From Jeotgalibacillus sp. S-D1 (lineage in GTDB: Bacteria > Bacillota > Bacilli > Bacillales > Jeotgalibacillaceae), in contig NZ_SMZR01000001.1 in NCBI RefSeq assembly GCF_004358665.1, positions 930,001 through 994,000 of the forward strand: DNA of 64,000 bases, written 5' to 3'. Position numbers and translations under genes: made by a program. The notes below the pieces were generated by a model. That model was not told the DNA's origin. It saw nothing but the letters and a program-made list of their open reading frames with translations, and made no database searches. Positions 47,751-57,340 of the stretch are shown in pieces. Positions within the stretch are counted from its first letter, which is position 1. Every line of letters begins with the position of its first letter.

Positions 47751-48407
47751 TTAGGCTTTTGCGCTCGAACGAATTAATTTAATGGCTGCTGCCCGGTCCT
47801 GTTTACCATATACAGCAGATCCGGCTACAACGACGTCTGCTCCGGCCTGAACACAAGCACTCACGGTTTCTTCATTGATACCGCCATCAACTTCAATTTC
47901 AAAATGCAAATTATTATTTCTTTTAATAAGATTGAGTTCTTCTATTTTATCAACCATGGAAGGAATAAATGATTGTCCGCCAAAACCCGGATTAACCGTC
48001 ATGATCAAAACCAAATCCACATCATTAAGTACATGCTTAATTGCATCAACCGGCGTATGCGGATTCACCACCACTCCGGCTTTTACTCCTGAGCTTTTAA
48101 TTAATTGTATAGTACGATGCAGATGTTTTGTAGCTTCAACATGAACGGATATAATGTCAGAACCTGCATTTGCAAACTGTTGAATATAGCGTTCAGGCTG
48201 ATCGATCATCAGATGAACATCAAGCACAAGCGAAGTAACCGGACGAATGGCATCAACAACAAGTGAACCCAATGTGATATTTGGAACAAAATGTCCATCC
48301 ATTACGTCAATGTGAATATAATCTGCTCCCGCTCTTTCAACTTCACGTATCTCATCTCCAAGCCTTGAAAAATCAGCTGATAAGATAGATGGTGCGATTT
48401 TTACCAT
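47751..48407 (-). CDS. rpe: Ribulose-phosphate 3-epimerase
   Basis: 218 aa from ATG at 48407. It interconverts ribulose-5-phosphate and xylulose-5-phosphate in the pentose phosphate pathway. The (beta/alpha)8 enzyme shows KIAPSILSADFSRLG, HIDVMDGHFVPN, VMTVNPGFGGQ and EVDGGIN, with metal-binding His and Asp residues. It starts 1 base after the rsgA stop; an upstream frame inside rsgA is not used. Confidence 0.97.
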   Translation of the reverse strand: MVKIAPSILSADFSRLGDEIREVERAGADYIHIDVMDGHFVPNITLGSLVVDAIRPVTSLVLDVHLMIDQPERYIQQFANAGSDIISVHVEATKHLHRTIQLIKSSGVKAGVVVNPHTPVDAIKHVLNDVDLVLIMTVNPGFGGQSFIPSMVDKIEELNLIKRNNNLHFEIEVDGGINEETVSACVQAGADVVVAGSAVYGKQDRAAAIKLIRSSAKA

Positions 48408-48408
48408 T

Positions 48409-49290
48409 TTAATACCTCGGCTTTCTTGATTTAATTTCTTCATAAAATTGCTGATAATGCTGATAACGGTAGTTGGGTATAAGCTTGTTTTCCACCGCTT
48501 TTTTTACTGCACATTTTGGTTCATTCATGTGGAGACATCCGCGGAACTTGCAGTCTTCTCCGATTTCAACCATTTCCGGAAAGCATTTCGGCAAACTTTC
48601 TAATTCCAGATCGGTAAATTCCAATGCACTGAAACCTGGTGTATCGGCTACAAAGCCCGTTCCAATAGACAATAATTCAACATGCCTGGTTGTGTGTTTC
48701 CCTCGGCCCAATGATGAAGAAATTTCATCTGTTTTCAAGTGTAAATCCGGGCGCAGGGCATTTAATATCGAAGATTTCCCCACTCCTGACTGCCCGGCAA
48801 ATACTGTGATCTTATCTTCCAGATAGGGAAGAAGGGTATCCATTCCATCTTCCCATTTGGCAGAGGATAGTAAAACAGTGTAGCCAAATTGTTCATATTG
48901 CTCAGCATAATGCTTGATCTTTATCGTTTGTTCTTCTGTTAGCAAATCCATTTTGGAAATACAGATCAAAGGGTTTATTAAATGACTTTCTACCAGTACC
49001 AGAAACCGATCAAGAAGCGAAGTGCTGAAATCCGGTTCAACTGCTGAAAAAACAAGCACTGCCTGATCTACGTTTGCAATTGGCGGCCGGACCAGCTCAT
49101 TTTTACGCTCCTTTATATCGAGAACGTAGCCTTCCTTGTCATTTTCTGCCTGATAATCAACATAGTCCCCAACTAAAGGTGTAATCTTTTGTTTGCGAAA
49201 AACGCCTCTTCCCCTGCATTGGACTACTCTTTCCTGATCTTTCACGTAGTAAAAGCCGCTTAAAGCTTTCATAATTTTACCTTCGGGCAT
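48409..49290 (-). CDS. rsgA: Ribosome small subunit-dependent GTPase RsgA
   Basis: 293 aa. RsgA is a circularly permuted GTPase that checks 30S maturation. An N-terminal OB fold (CRGRGVFRK) precedes G4 (KMDLL, about 117-121), then G1 GQSGVGKSS (about 169-177) and G3 DTPG. The C-terminal zinc motif is CKFRGCLHMNEPKC. It follows prkC by 20 bases, as in B. subtilis. Confidence 0.97.
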   Translation of the reverse strand: MPEGKIMKALSGFYYVKDQERVVQCRGRGVFRKQKITPLVGDYVDYQAENDKEGYVLDIKERKNELVRPPIANVDQAVLVFSAVEPDFSTSLLDRFLVLVESHLINPLICISKMDLLTEEQTIKIKHYAEQYEQFGYTVLLSSAKWEDGMDTLLPYLEDKITVFAGQSGVGKSSILNALRPDLHLKTDEISSSLGRGKHTTRHVELLSIGTGFVADTPGFSALEFTDLELESLPKCFPEMVEIGEDCKFRGCLHMNEPKCAVKKAVENKLIPNYRYQHYQQFYEEIKSRKPRY

Positions 49291-49310
49291 TGGATCTCTC
49301 CTTATGGTAT

Positions 49311-51329
49311 TTATTGGTTTTCGTTGTAAGCTATTTCATTTTCTAAAATAACCTCGCCATCCCTGAGCACTTTATAAGCGCCTGTTTCGCCTGGCTCAAT
49401 TTTAAGCGGAATCGTGCGTTCAGTCGATTCTGTAATAGTAAATTCCTCGTAGGGTTCAGAAATATCATTGTCTTTGTCTTCAATGAAGATCTGAATATTT
49501 TGAGGAACTGGATCCCCCGGAACCTCAGGAGGACTTTCTCCTTCTTCAGGAGGAGCCTCTTCTTCTTTCTCCAGATATTCAATGACCACAGGGACAACCA
49601 CATTACTTACCGGTAGTGGTCTTTCTCCAAGTGAAACCACAACGTTAACCTGGTCTCCAAGTGAAAGCTCGGTACCTTCTGCAGGATCCTGTGAGATAAC
49701 TGCTCCTTCAGGCAGCTCTGAAGAATATTCTTCCCTGGTCGTATTTACGGTCAGCTCTGTTCTGGCTTCAAAATCTGCTATTTCCTGTGGAGACATCCCA
49801 ATCAGATTTTCGACTGCTGCCATTTCTTCTCCCTGGCTTATCGTTAATTCGAGGGTCGTCTCACTTGGCACCAGCTCCGCGCCTGCTTCTGGACTCTGAT
49901 CAATGATTGTCCCCCTAGGTGAATCATCAAAAACTTCTTCAATTCTTACATTATCAAATTTCAGATTTTGTATTAGGGATTGTACGTCTTCATACAGTTT
50001 GTCCGTGTAGTCATCCAATTCAATGGTTGCCTTGCCGCTGCTGACTACAACGTTCACAGGCTCTCCTTCATCTACATTCCGTGTAGCTTTAGGCGTTGTT
50101 TTGAGGATAACATCTTTAGGCACTTCCTCATTTGGTTCATACGTAATATCTCCTAATAGCAATCCGTTTTGCTCGAGTATATCTTCTCCATCTGAAAGAG
50201 ATTCGCCCACAAGGTCCGGAACGGCTACCCTGGCAGGCCCAAACATACCAAGTGCAGCCATTGCGGTTGTACCTACGAGCATCAAAAGAAGAACAAGAGT
50301 TACAATCCACGGCCATTTCTTTTTCTTTTTCTTTTCTTTTTTTATTGTTTTTTCAGGAGGTGCCGCAGACGGTATCGCCTTTTTTGTTTTATCAGTGCGT
50401 ATCTGTGTATCTGTTTTACTGGAAATATTCCGGTCAGGTTTGATAATAGGGATTGCTCTTGTGGCATCGTTATCAGGCTCCACCATGAATTTAGGTTCAT
50501 TAAAGCGGTCCTCATCTAGAACTGATTTTAAATCCTCATGCATTTCATCAACCGTTGAATAGCGGTAAAATGCGTCCTTTGTGGTTGACTTTAAAATCAC
50601 ATTTTCCACACTCTGAGGCAGATTCGCACTCCACTTTGATGGCGGCGGAATTTCTGATTGCAGATGCTTTAACGCGATTGAGACAGCAGATTCACCTTCA
50701 AATGGAAGCCTGCCGGTAATCAACTCAAACATTACAATGCCTAGTGAATAAATATCAGATTTTTTTGTAGCCACCCCACCCCGTGCCTGCTCCGGTGAAA
50801 GATAGTGGACGGTTCCCATGACCGAGTTTGTCTGAGTGATGGATGTAGCGCTTAATGCCATAGCAATGCCAAAGTCTGTTATCTTTATATCACCTTTTGT
50901 ATCAACCAGTATGTTTTGCGGTTTTATATCACGGTGGATGATTCCATTATGATGAGCATGTGATATGGCTGAAGTGAGCTGGGACATAATTTTTATTGCA
51001 TTATCAAGTGAAACGGGAGAGTTCTGTTGAATGTATTCTTTTAATGTCATTCCTTCAACATATTCCATCACAAGATAATAGTTTTCATCTTCATCGCCAA
51101 CGTCGTACATGCTGACAATATTGGGATGCGTTAAGCTTGTAGCAGACTGGGCTTCCCGTTGAAAACGTTTCATTAAATCATTTTCATTGACATAATCCAG
51201 CCGCAGTATTTTCACTGCAACATCGCGGTCCAATATCATGTCATGAGCAAGAAATACATTAGCCATACCGCCGCCGCCAATAGCGCGAAGAATTTTATAA
51301 CGACCGTTTAACCGTTTTCCGATCATCAT
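49311..51329 (-). CDS. prkC: Serine/threonine protein kinase PrkC with PASTA repeats
   Basis: 672 aa. PrkC senses muropeptides and controls germination and cell-wall metabolism. The kinase domain has the Gly loop GGGGMANVF (18-26), K40, HRDIKPQN with D134, and DFG (152-154). A Lys-rich stretch precedes one membrane segment (about 340-362). Three PASTA repeats follow (about 368-436, 437-505, 506-575). A Pro/Glu-rich linker (about 590-615) leads to a terminal beta domain with ERTIPLKIEPGETGAY. It overlaps prpC by 4 bases. Confidence 0.97.
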   Translation of the reverse strand: MMIGKRLNGRYKILRAIGGGGMANVFLAHDMILDRDVAVKILRLDYVNENDLMKRFQREAQSATSLTHPNIVSMYDVGDEDENYYLVMEYVEGMTLKEYIQQNSPVSLDNAIKIMSQLTSAISHAHHNGIIHRDIKPQNILVDTKGDIKITDFGIAMALSATSITQTNSVMGTVHYLSPEQARGGVATKKSDIYSLGIVMFELITGRLPFEGESAVSIALKHLQSEIPPPSKWSANLPQSVENVILKSTTKDAFYRYSTVDEMHEDLKSVLDEDRFNEPKFMVEPDNDATRAIPIIKPDRNISSKTDTQIRTDKTKKAIPSAAPPEKTIKKEKKKKKKWPWIVTLVLLLMLVGTTAMAALGMFGPARVAVPDLVGESLSDGEDILEQNGLLLGDITYEPNEEVPKDVILKTTPKATRNVDEGEPVNVVVSSGKATIELDDYTDKLYEDVQSLIQNLKFDNVRIEEVFDDSPRGTIIDQSPEAGAELVPSETTLELTISQGEEMAAVENLIGMSPQEIADFEARTELTVNTTREEYSSELPEGAVISQDPAEGTELSLGDQVNVVVSLGERPLPVSNVVVPVVIEYLEKEEEAPPEEGESPPEVPGDPVPQNIQIFIEDKDNDISEPYEEFTITESTERTIPLKIEPGETGAYKVLRDGEVILENEIAYNENQ

Positions 51330-52084
51330 TTGATTTCCTCACTTTCTCCGACCGGCAAATACTCCACCATCGCGATTGTGATATTATCTTCTCCGCCATT
51401 TTCATTTGCTATGTTCACCAATTGCCTGGCGCGTTCTTCCATTGGGCTCTTGTCTAAAAGTATTTCCATCAGCCTCTGTTCGGTAATCTTGTTAGACATG
51501 CCGTCTGAGCATAGAAAAACAATATTTCCATGATCTACAGTGATCGTGGTAATCGATGGTTTTACTGGACCTTTCGCCCCCAGTGACTTTAGAAGCCAGT
51601 TCTTTTTCGGATGATGCTCTGCATCACTTTCCGAGATTTCTCCTGATTGAACCAGCGCATTAACAAATGAATGATCTTCCGTAACCTGTCGGATACGCTT
51701 TTCAGCAACTATGTAGCCTCTGCTGTCACCAACATTTCCAAGCGTAACAAATTCCTGGGTACAAATCGCCACAACAATTGTGGTTCCCATTCCTTCACAG
51801 TCTGGATACTGTGCTGCATGAACATTTAAGTCATGATTAATTTCTTCAATACTTGCAATTAACCATTTTTCAGCATCTGTAGGCTTAGAAATGATAGGTG
51901 CAGCCATCCAAAGATTTTCAATTTTTTCGACAGCCATTGAGCTCGCCACATCCCCTGCACGATGTCCGCCCATACCATCAGCTACAACTGCTAAAATATG
52001 CCCTTGAGGATGCAGGAAAACTCCTCCTGCATCTTCATTTAAACGACGAACTTTACCTTGATCGCTAACAAACGCAAACTGCAC
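51326..52084 (-). CDS. prpC: PPM-type protein phosphatase PrpC
   Basis: 252 aa from a GTG start. PrpC removes phosphate from PrkC and its targets. The metal-binding motifs are RRLNEDAG (about 13-20), VADGMGGHRAGD (about 35-46), GNVGDSRGY and GGEDNITIAMV. GAGGTGACG precedes the start. In B. subtilis rlmN lies immediately upstream; here only 73 bp separate prpC from rsmB. Confidence 0.97.
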   Translation of the reverse strand: MQFAFVSDQGKVRRLNEDAGGVFLHPQGHILAVVADGMGGHRAGDVASSMAVEKIENLWMAAPIISKPTDAEKWLIASIEEINHDLNVHAAQYPDCEGMGTTIVVAICTQEFVTLGNVGDSRGYIVAEKRIRQVTEDHSFVNALVQSGEISESDAEHHPKKNWLLKSLGAKGPVKPSITTITVDHGNIVFLCSDGMSNKITEQRLMEILLDKSPMEERARQLVNIANENGGEDNITIAMVEYLPVGESEEIK

Positions 52085-52157
52085 TTACGTCACCTCGTCC
52101 TTTTTACACTCATAGTCACATGGCGGCTGTTTTTCGGTAAATTTCATTTTTGGATCA

Positions 52158-53486
52158 TTATTCTTTTTTAAAGCAGGCAATGAAAAAGCCGTCTCCTCCA
52201 AAATCCTGAGGAAAAACCTGAAGCTGTTTATCTTTGACGAGCGGCTGGATTGCTTCTGGCAGCGAATCAATCGAAATCTGCTTTAATGCCGTGTTTTTTT
52301 CCAGCAGCCTGCTGACCGTCAGATTATTTTCTTCATAGTCAACTGTACAGGTGCTATACACTAATGTTCCGCCTGGTTTCAGCAAATCAACAGCTGAATC
52401 AAGCAGAGCCAGCTGAATAGATGTAAGAGAAGCTAAATCCTGCTCTTTTTTGGCATATTTAATATCCGGCTTTCTTCTTAATACCCCTAATCCGCTGCAC
52501 GGAGCATCAACCAGCACGCGGTCAAATGATTGAAGCTCAAACTTTTCATGTGCTTTGCGTCCGTCTAAAGCATGTCCTTCTATAGACGTTATTTTTAACC
52601 TGTCGGCATTTTCCTGAATTAATTTAATTTTATGAGGATGAAGATCGAGTGCCACGATCGTTCCTTTATTAGTCATTTTTTGGGCAATATGTGTTGTTTT
52701 CCCTCCAGGTGCCGCGCACATATCCAGCACGCTTTCTCCAGGCTGAGGATTAAGTGCGTAGGCTACGAGCATTGAGCTTTCATCCTGAATTGATAAATAA
52801 CCTTTTTTGTACGAGTCTGTATGAGCAATGTTCCCCCGCTTAATATGAATACCTTCTGGAATCAGAGTGCTTAATTCGGCTTCAATGCCCGCATCTTTTA
52901 GTTCCTCCATTACCTCTTCCCTGGTGGTTAGAAGAGTATTGACCCTCGCTGTTTGAACTGGCGCCAGCAAATTGGATTCACACATCGCTCTGGTTTTTTC
53001 AATGCCAAATTGTTCGCTCCATCGCTTGACCAGCCAGAGAGGGTGGCTTGTTTCAACTGACAGCCGTTCCACTGGATCCGCAATTTCATCAAGCGACGGA
53101 ACGCCCTGTCTTTGAATGGATCTGAGTATTCCATTAACGAGTCCGGCTATCCCTTTATGACCCCTTTTTTTTGCTATTTCAACGGCTTCATGAATAGCTG
53201 CGCGTTCAGGAACCCTGTCCAGATATTTCATTTGGTACAGGCTCAGACGAAGCAGATTTCTTACCCAGCCTTCTACTTTCTTTTTAATAAAAGGCTTTAA
53301 ATAAAAATCGAGAGTAAGCTTACGCTGAATTGTTCCATAAGTTAATTCAGTGAGCAGTCCTACATCGGGACCTTTTATATTAAATTTTTTTATTGCGTGG
53401 TTCACTAATAAGTTACTGTAGGACTGATTTTTGTCAATTTGATCCAAGATATGCAATGTTGCTTCTCTGGCAGATGTATTACTCAT
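52158..53486 (-). CDS. rsmB: 16S rRNA m5C967 methyltransferase RsmB
   Basis: 442 aa. It methylates C967 of 16S rRNA. The N-terminal NusB-like domain (about 1-140) precedes a Rossmann methyltransferase: MCAAPGGKTTHIAQ (AdoMet loop), VDAPCSGLGVLRR and the catalytic Cys in VYSTCTVDYEENN. The C-terminus GGDGFFIACFKKE is normal. The ATG overlaps the fmt stop by 8 bases. Confidence 0.97.
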   Translation of the reverse strand: MSNTSAREATLHILDQIDKNQSYSNLLVNHAIKKFNIKGPDVGLLTELTYGTIQRKLTLDFYLKPFIKKKVEGWVRNLLRLSLYQMKYLDRVPERAAIHEAVEIAKKRGHKGIAGLVNGILRSIQRQGVPSLDEIADPVERLSVETSHPLWLVKRWSEQFGIEKTRAMCESNLLAPVQTARVNTLLTTREEVMEELKDAGIEAELSTLIPEGIHIKRGNIAHTDSYKKGYLSIQDESSMLVAYALNPQPGESVLDMCAAPGGKTTHIAQKMTNKGTIVALDLHPHKIKLIQENADRLKITSIEGHALDGRKAHEKFELQSFDRVLVDAPCSGLGVLRRKPDIKYAKKEQDLASLTSIQLALLDSAVDLLKPGGTLVYSTCTVDYEENNLTVSRLLEKNTALKQISIDSLPEAIQPLVKDKQLQVFPQDFGGDGFFIACFKKE

Positions 53487-54432
53487 TGAGCGACCCTACC
53501 TTTTCCCCAACCGCAAGATCTGCGCCAGCTCCGCGCAGGAAATCAGAAGCGGACATTTTCTTTTTACCGAAGGGCTGAAGCTCTGTAATTAAGATTGCAG
53601 TAGAATCTCCCGTTGACACAACCGGACCTTCTAGAGTTATTTCTATTATAACACCCGGCTGCTGATTGTGTATTTTATCCATTTTTTTAGCTTTTAGAAT
53701 TTTCATGGTTTTTCCTCTGAAAATGGTGTATGCAATTGGCCATGGGTGCATGCCGCGAATATGGTTGTAAATAGCTGCCCCTGTTCTTGACCAGTCAATA
53801 CGTTCTTCTTCACGCTTAATGTTCCAGGCAAATGTTGCATTTGAATGGTTTTGAGGGGTCCGCTCTGCTGTACCTGCGACAATTTCCGGCAGTGTCTCAG
53901 AGAGCAGTTTGGCCCCGGCTGCACTCAGTTTGTCATGCAGTGAAGCGACATCGTCACATTCCGTTATTTCGACTTTTACCTGGCTGATAACATCACCGGC
54001 ATCCAGTTTTTCTGCCATATACATAATCGAGATTCCAGTTTCCTTTTTCCCCTGCATAATCGCATGATGAATAGGTGCTCCCCCCCGTAGTTGAGGAAGC
54101 AGCGACGCATGGACATTAATGCATCCCTTTGATGGGGTATCAAGGAGATCTTTCGGCAGCAGCTGGCCAAATGCAGCAGTAACAATAACCTCCGGCTGTA
54201 ATGATTTAATTTTTTCCAGCTCGTCTGATCCCTTAAGCTTTTCTGGCTGAAGAACAGGGATTTCATGCTTAAGTGCTTCTGCTTTAACTGGAGGCGGTGT
54301 CAGAATTCTTTTTCTTCCGACTGGACGATCGGGCTGAGTGACTACCGCTATTACCTCGTAACCGTCTGCCAATAACTGCTGCAGGACTGGAACCGAAAAA
54401 GCCGGCGTCCCCATAAAAATTACTTTTGTCAT
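53479..54432 (-). CDS. fmt: Methionyl-tRNA formyltransferase
   Basis: 317 aa. It formylates initiator Met-tRNA. The start MTKVIFMGTPAFSVPVL is typical; the catalytic core has NVHASLLPQLRGGAPIHHAI (about 108-127) with Asn and His, and DAGDVISQ with the catalytic Asp. The C-terminal OB-like tRNA-binding domain is complete. It overlaps def by 4 bases. Confidence 0.97.
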   Translation of the reverse strand: MTKVIFMGTPAFSVPVLQQLLADGYEVIAVVTQPDRPVGRKRILTPPPVKAEALKHEIPVLQPEKLKGSDELEKIKSLQPEVIVTAAFGQLLPKDLLDTPSKGCINVHASLLPQLRGGAPIHHAIMQGKKETGISIMYMAEKLDAGDVISQVKVEITECDDVASLHDKLSAAGAKLLSETLPEIVAGTAERTPQNHSNATFAWNIKREEERIDWSRTGAAIYNHIRGMHPWPIAYTIFRGKTMKILKAKKMDKIHNQQPGVIIEITLEGPVVSTGDSTAILITELQPFGKKKMSASDFLRGAGADLAVGEKVGSLNE

Positions 54433-54914
54433 TCTTCACCATACCCTTCAAGCTCTTCTTCTGTAACATATCTTGTTATTTTTGATGTAAACAGGACACC
54501 GGATAAATGGTCTACTTCGTGTTGGATGGCACGCGACAAATATCCTTCTGCTTCAAGTTCAAACCATTCGCCATGGCGGTCCTGCGCTTTTACTGTTACA
54601 ACGTTGACACGCTCCACCTCACCATATATACCGGGAAAGCTTAGACAGCCCTCAACATCTGTATCTTTTCCATCTTTAAATGTTACTGTAGGATTGATCA
54701 TTTCAATTGTGCCTTCATCGTCATCTAAATCAACGATCGCAATTTTTTTACATACTCCCACCTGGGGAGCAGCAATACCGACGCCGTCGCTCTCTACCAT
54801 CGTATCGTACATATTATCTAAAAGAGCATGCAGGCTGCCGGAAAAATCCGTAACTGTTTCACACTCTTTTACTAATCGGCTGTCGGGGTGTTTTACTATA
54901 GTTAAAATGGACAA
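54429..54914 (-). CDS. def: Peptide deformylase
   Basis: 161 aa from a TTG start. It removes the N-formyl group from new proteins. Three metal motifs are intact: GVGIAAPQVG (44-53), EGCLSFPG with C90, and HEVDH with H132, E133, H136. The short type resembles B. subtilis DefA. AAGGAGG lies 8 bases before TTG; a nearby ATG is out of frame. Confidence 0.97.
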   Translation of the reverse strand: MSILTIVKHPDSRLVKECETVTDFSGSLHALLDNMYDTMVESDGVGIAAPQVGVCKKIAIVDLDDDEGTIEMINPTVTFKDGKDTDVEGCLSFPGIYGEVERVNVVTVKAQDRHGEWFELEAEGYLSRAIQHEVDHLSGVLFTSKITRYVTEEELEGYGEE

Positions 54915-54934
54915 ATCATTTCCTCCTTGATGCG

Positions 54935-57340
54935 CTACATCATAATATATGGCTGTACATCTATCTGAATTGAGATAGAATCTTTTTTTGCTGATTGGTA
55001 ATCATTTAAAATTGATTTTAGAAGAGGTTTTAATCCATCTTCTTTTTTGTATTTTATCAAACATTGGTACCGATATCTATTCTGTATCCGGGCAATCGGC
55101 GATGCTACTGGGCCAAGTATTACTGCTTGGTCAGAGAGTTTTTGTTTTAATAAAGCACTGATTTCTTCACTGACAGAAACGACCTTAAGAACATTTTCAT
55201 GACTGATGGTAATAAGTGCGATGAAATAAAAAGGAGGGTACTGGCCCATTTTTCTCATGCTCATTTCCTGATTATAAAATGGCTCAAATTGCTGATTTTT
55301 TGCCAATTCTATGGAAAAATGTTCAGGTGTATAGGTTTGAATAATGACTTCTCCTTCTTTTTCATGTCTTCCTGCCCGCCCGCTCACCTGTGTCAGCAGT
55401 TGAAAAGTTTTTTCTGCTGAACGGAAGTCAGGGAGATGCAGCATAGTATCAGCACTTAAAACACCGACCAATGTAATATTGGGAAAGTCTAAACCTTTTG
55501 CGATCATTTGTGTTCCCAGCAAAATATCCGCATGGCCTTCTCCAAATTCTGTTAGAAGCTTTTCATGCGAACCTTTTCTGGAAGTTGTATCAACATCCAT
55601 TCTGATCACTCTGGCTTCAGGCAGCAGTTTCGTTAATTCTTCTTGTACTTTTTGCGTCCCCGTTCCAAAGTAGCGGATATGTTCACTTTGACATTCAGGA
55701 CATGTAACAGGTACGCGCTCCTCATGGCCGCAGTAATGACATTTCATGCCTTCATTTTGCCTGTGATAGGTCATGGATACTTCACAGTGAGGACATTGCA
55801 TCACGTAGCCGCAGTCTCTGCACATAATGAAGGAGGAATGTCCCCTGCGGTTTAGAAACAGGACGGTCTGTTCTTGTCTTTCAATTCGTGTTTTAAGCTG
55901 CTCTAACAGTTCTCTTGAAAACATCGACCTGTTTCCTTCACGCAGCTCTTCTCTCATATCAACAACAGCAACGTTTGGCATCGGTTGATCATTCATTCGT
56001 TTCGATAGCGTCAGAAGTTTATAATTGCCTTTTTGAGCGCGTGCAAAAGATTCCAAAGAAGGTGTTGCACTTCCTAAAATAACAGGACAACCATGTCTTT
56101 TAGCCCGTTCAATTGCTACATCCCTCGCATGATAACGCGGGGTATCTTCCTGTTTATAGCTTGATTCGTGTTCCTCATCAATGATAATGACGCCTAATTT
56201 CTCAAACGGGGCATATACAGCTGAACGCGCGCCTACTACCACATTGACTTCTTTCCGATGGATTTTGCGCCATTCATCATATTTCTCTCCAACCGACAAT
56301 CCGCTGTGCATGACAGCCACCTGATCTCCAAATCTTCCTTTGAACCTCTCCACCATTTGCGGCGTTAAAGAAATCTCCGGTACCAGCATGATTGCCTGCC
56401 GGTTCTGAGTAAGAATTCGTTCGATTGTCTGAAGATAGATCTCTGTTTTTCCACTTCCCGTAACGCCATGAAGCAAAAATGTATCATGGCTGTAATCATT
56501 CACTTTTTCTAAGATAGGTGAGATAGCCTCTCTTTGCTCTTTTGTCAACTTGTGAGAAGTGGTTTTTTTAAATACTCTGTGCTCAAAAGGGTCACGGTAT
56601 ACTTCCTGAAACGATTCCTCTAAATACCCTCTGTCAATCATGGCTTTAATTGTAGCGGAAGAAGCATCTGCAGCTTTTTTTACACCCTGAACGCTCATGG
56701 ATGATTCATTCGTATCTGTCAGGAGTCTGAGAATGTTTTTCTGCTTTTCTGCCTGCTTAGGCAAATGGACAATCAAATCCTCGGCTTCTTTTTTTGTGAT
56801 GGCTAATGAAACCATGCGTTCTTTTTTTTTGCCGGTTTTTCCTTTCACCACATAACGAAGCTCCATTTTCCCTGCAGTTACGAGCTCCTGTAAATTTTTC
56901 AGCATTCCTTTTTCTACAGCAGTCTTCCAGGTTAAACTGCCATCTTTACTTAAAACCTCCGAAACAACCGGTGGCAGGGATGTCCTGTCAACTATTGTTT
57001 GAAATTCTTTATCGTATTTTGCTTTCATCGCTGCAGGAAGCATCACCTGAAGGGCGGAGATCCGGAAGCAAAGCGTTTCATCGGACAGCCACTTGGAAAG
57101 TGATAGCAGTTCATCATTTAATACTGGGACTATATCAAGTACTTCCTCAACCTTTTTTAAATTTTTAAAAGTGGAGTCATTTTTAAATCCCACAACAAAA
57201 CCCTGAATTTTTCTGGGGCCGAATGGGACCACAACCCTCATACCCTCTTGAATAATCCCCTGTAATGAAACCGGCACTTCATAATCAAAAGGTCTGTCGG
57301 TTTGCTTGGCTGGAACATCAACAATAACGCAGGCTATCAT
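54935..57340 (-). CDS. priA: Primosomal replication protein N' (PriA helicase)
   Basis: 801 aa. PriA restarts stalled replication forks. The N-terminal 3'-end-binding domain is followed by helicase motifs: GVTGSGKTEIY (Walker A), IIDEEHESSYKQ (DEEH) and QVSGRAGR. A zinc-binding region has paired Cys motifs (CRDCGYVMQCPHC, CHYC, CPEC; about 512-560). It overlaps coaBC by 4 bases and precedes def. Confidence 0.97.
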   Translation of the reverse strand: MIACVIVDVPAKQTDRPFDYEVPVSLQGIIQEGMRVVVPFGPRKIQGFVVGFKNDSTFKNLKKVEEVLDIVPVLNDELLSLSKWLSDETLCFRISALQVMLPAAMKAKYDKEFQTIVDRTSLPPVVSEVLSKDGSLTWKTAVEKGMLKNLQELVTAGKMELRYVVKGKTGKKKERMVSLAITKKEAEDLIVHLPKQAEKQKNILRLLTDTNESSMSVQGVKKAADASSATIKAMIDRGYLEESFQEVYRDPFEHRVFKKTTSHKLTKEQREAISPILEKVNDYSHDTFLLHGVTGSGKTEIYLQTIERILTQNRQAIMLVPEISLTPQMVERFKGRFGDQVAVMHSGLSVGEKYDEWRKIHRKEVNVVVGARSAVYAPFEKLGVIIIDEEHESSYKQEDTPRYHARDVAIERAKRHGCPVILGSATPSLESFARAQKGNYKLLTLSKRMNDQPMPNVAVVDMREELREGNRSMFSRELLEQLKTRIERQEQTVLFLNRRGHSSFIMCRDCGYVMQCPHCEVSMTYHRQNEGMKCHYCGHEERVPVTCPECQSEHIRYFGTGTQKVQEELTKLLPEARVIRMDVDTTSRKGSHEKLLTEFGEGHADILLGTQMIAKGLDFPNITLVGVLSADTMLHLPDFRSAEKTFQLLTQVSGRAGRHEKEGEVIIQTYTPEHFSIELAKNQQFEPFYNQEMSMRKMGQYPPFYFIALITISHENVLKVVSVSEEISALLKQKLSDQAVILGPVASPIARIQNRYRYQCLIKYKKEDGLKPLLKSILNDYQSAKKDSISIQIDVQPYIMM

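Noticed and set aside
50023-50562. 179-codon plus-strand frame opposite prkC
   Set aside because: Entirely antisense to a clear kinase gene, with Ser/Thr/Phe-rich composition typical of a shadow frame.
52085-52147. 20-codon frame (MKFTEKQPPCDYEC...) just before prpC
   Set aside because: No Shine-Dalgarno, and no resemblance to the RlmN C-terminus; likely chance.
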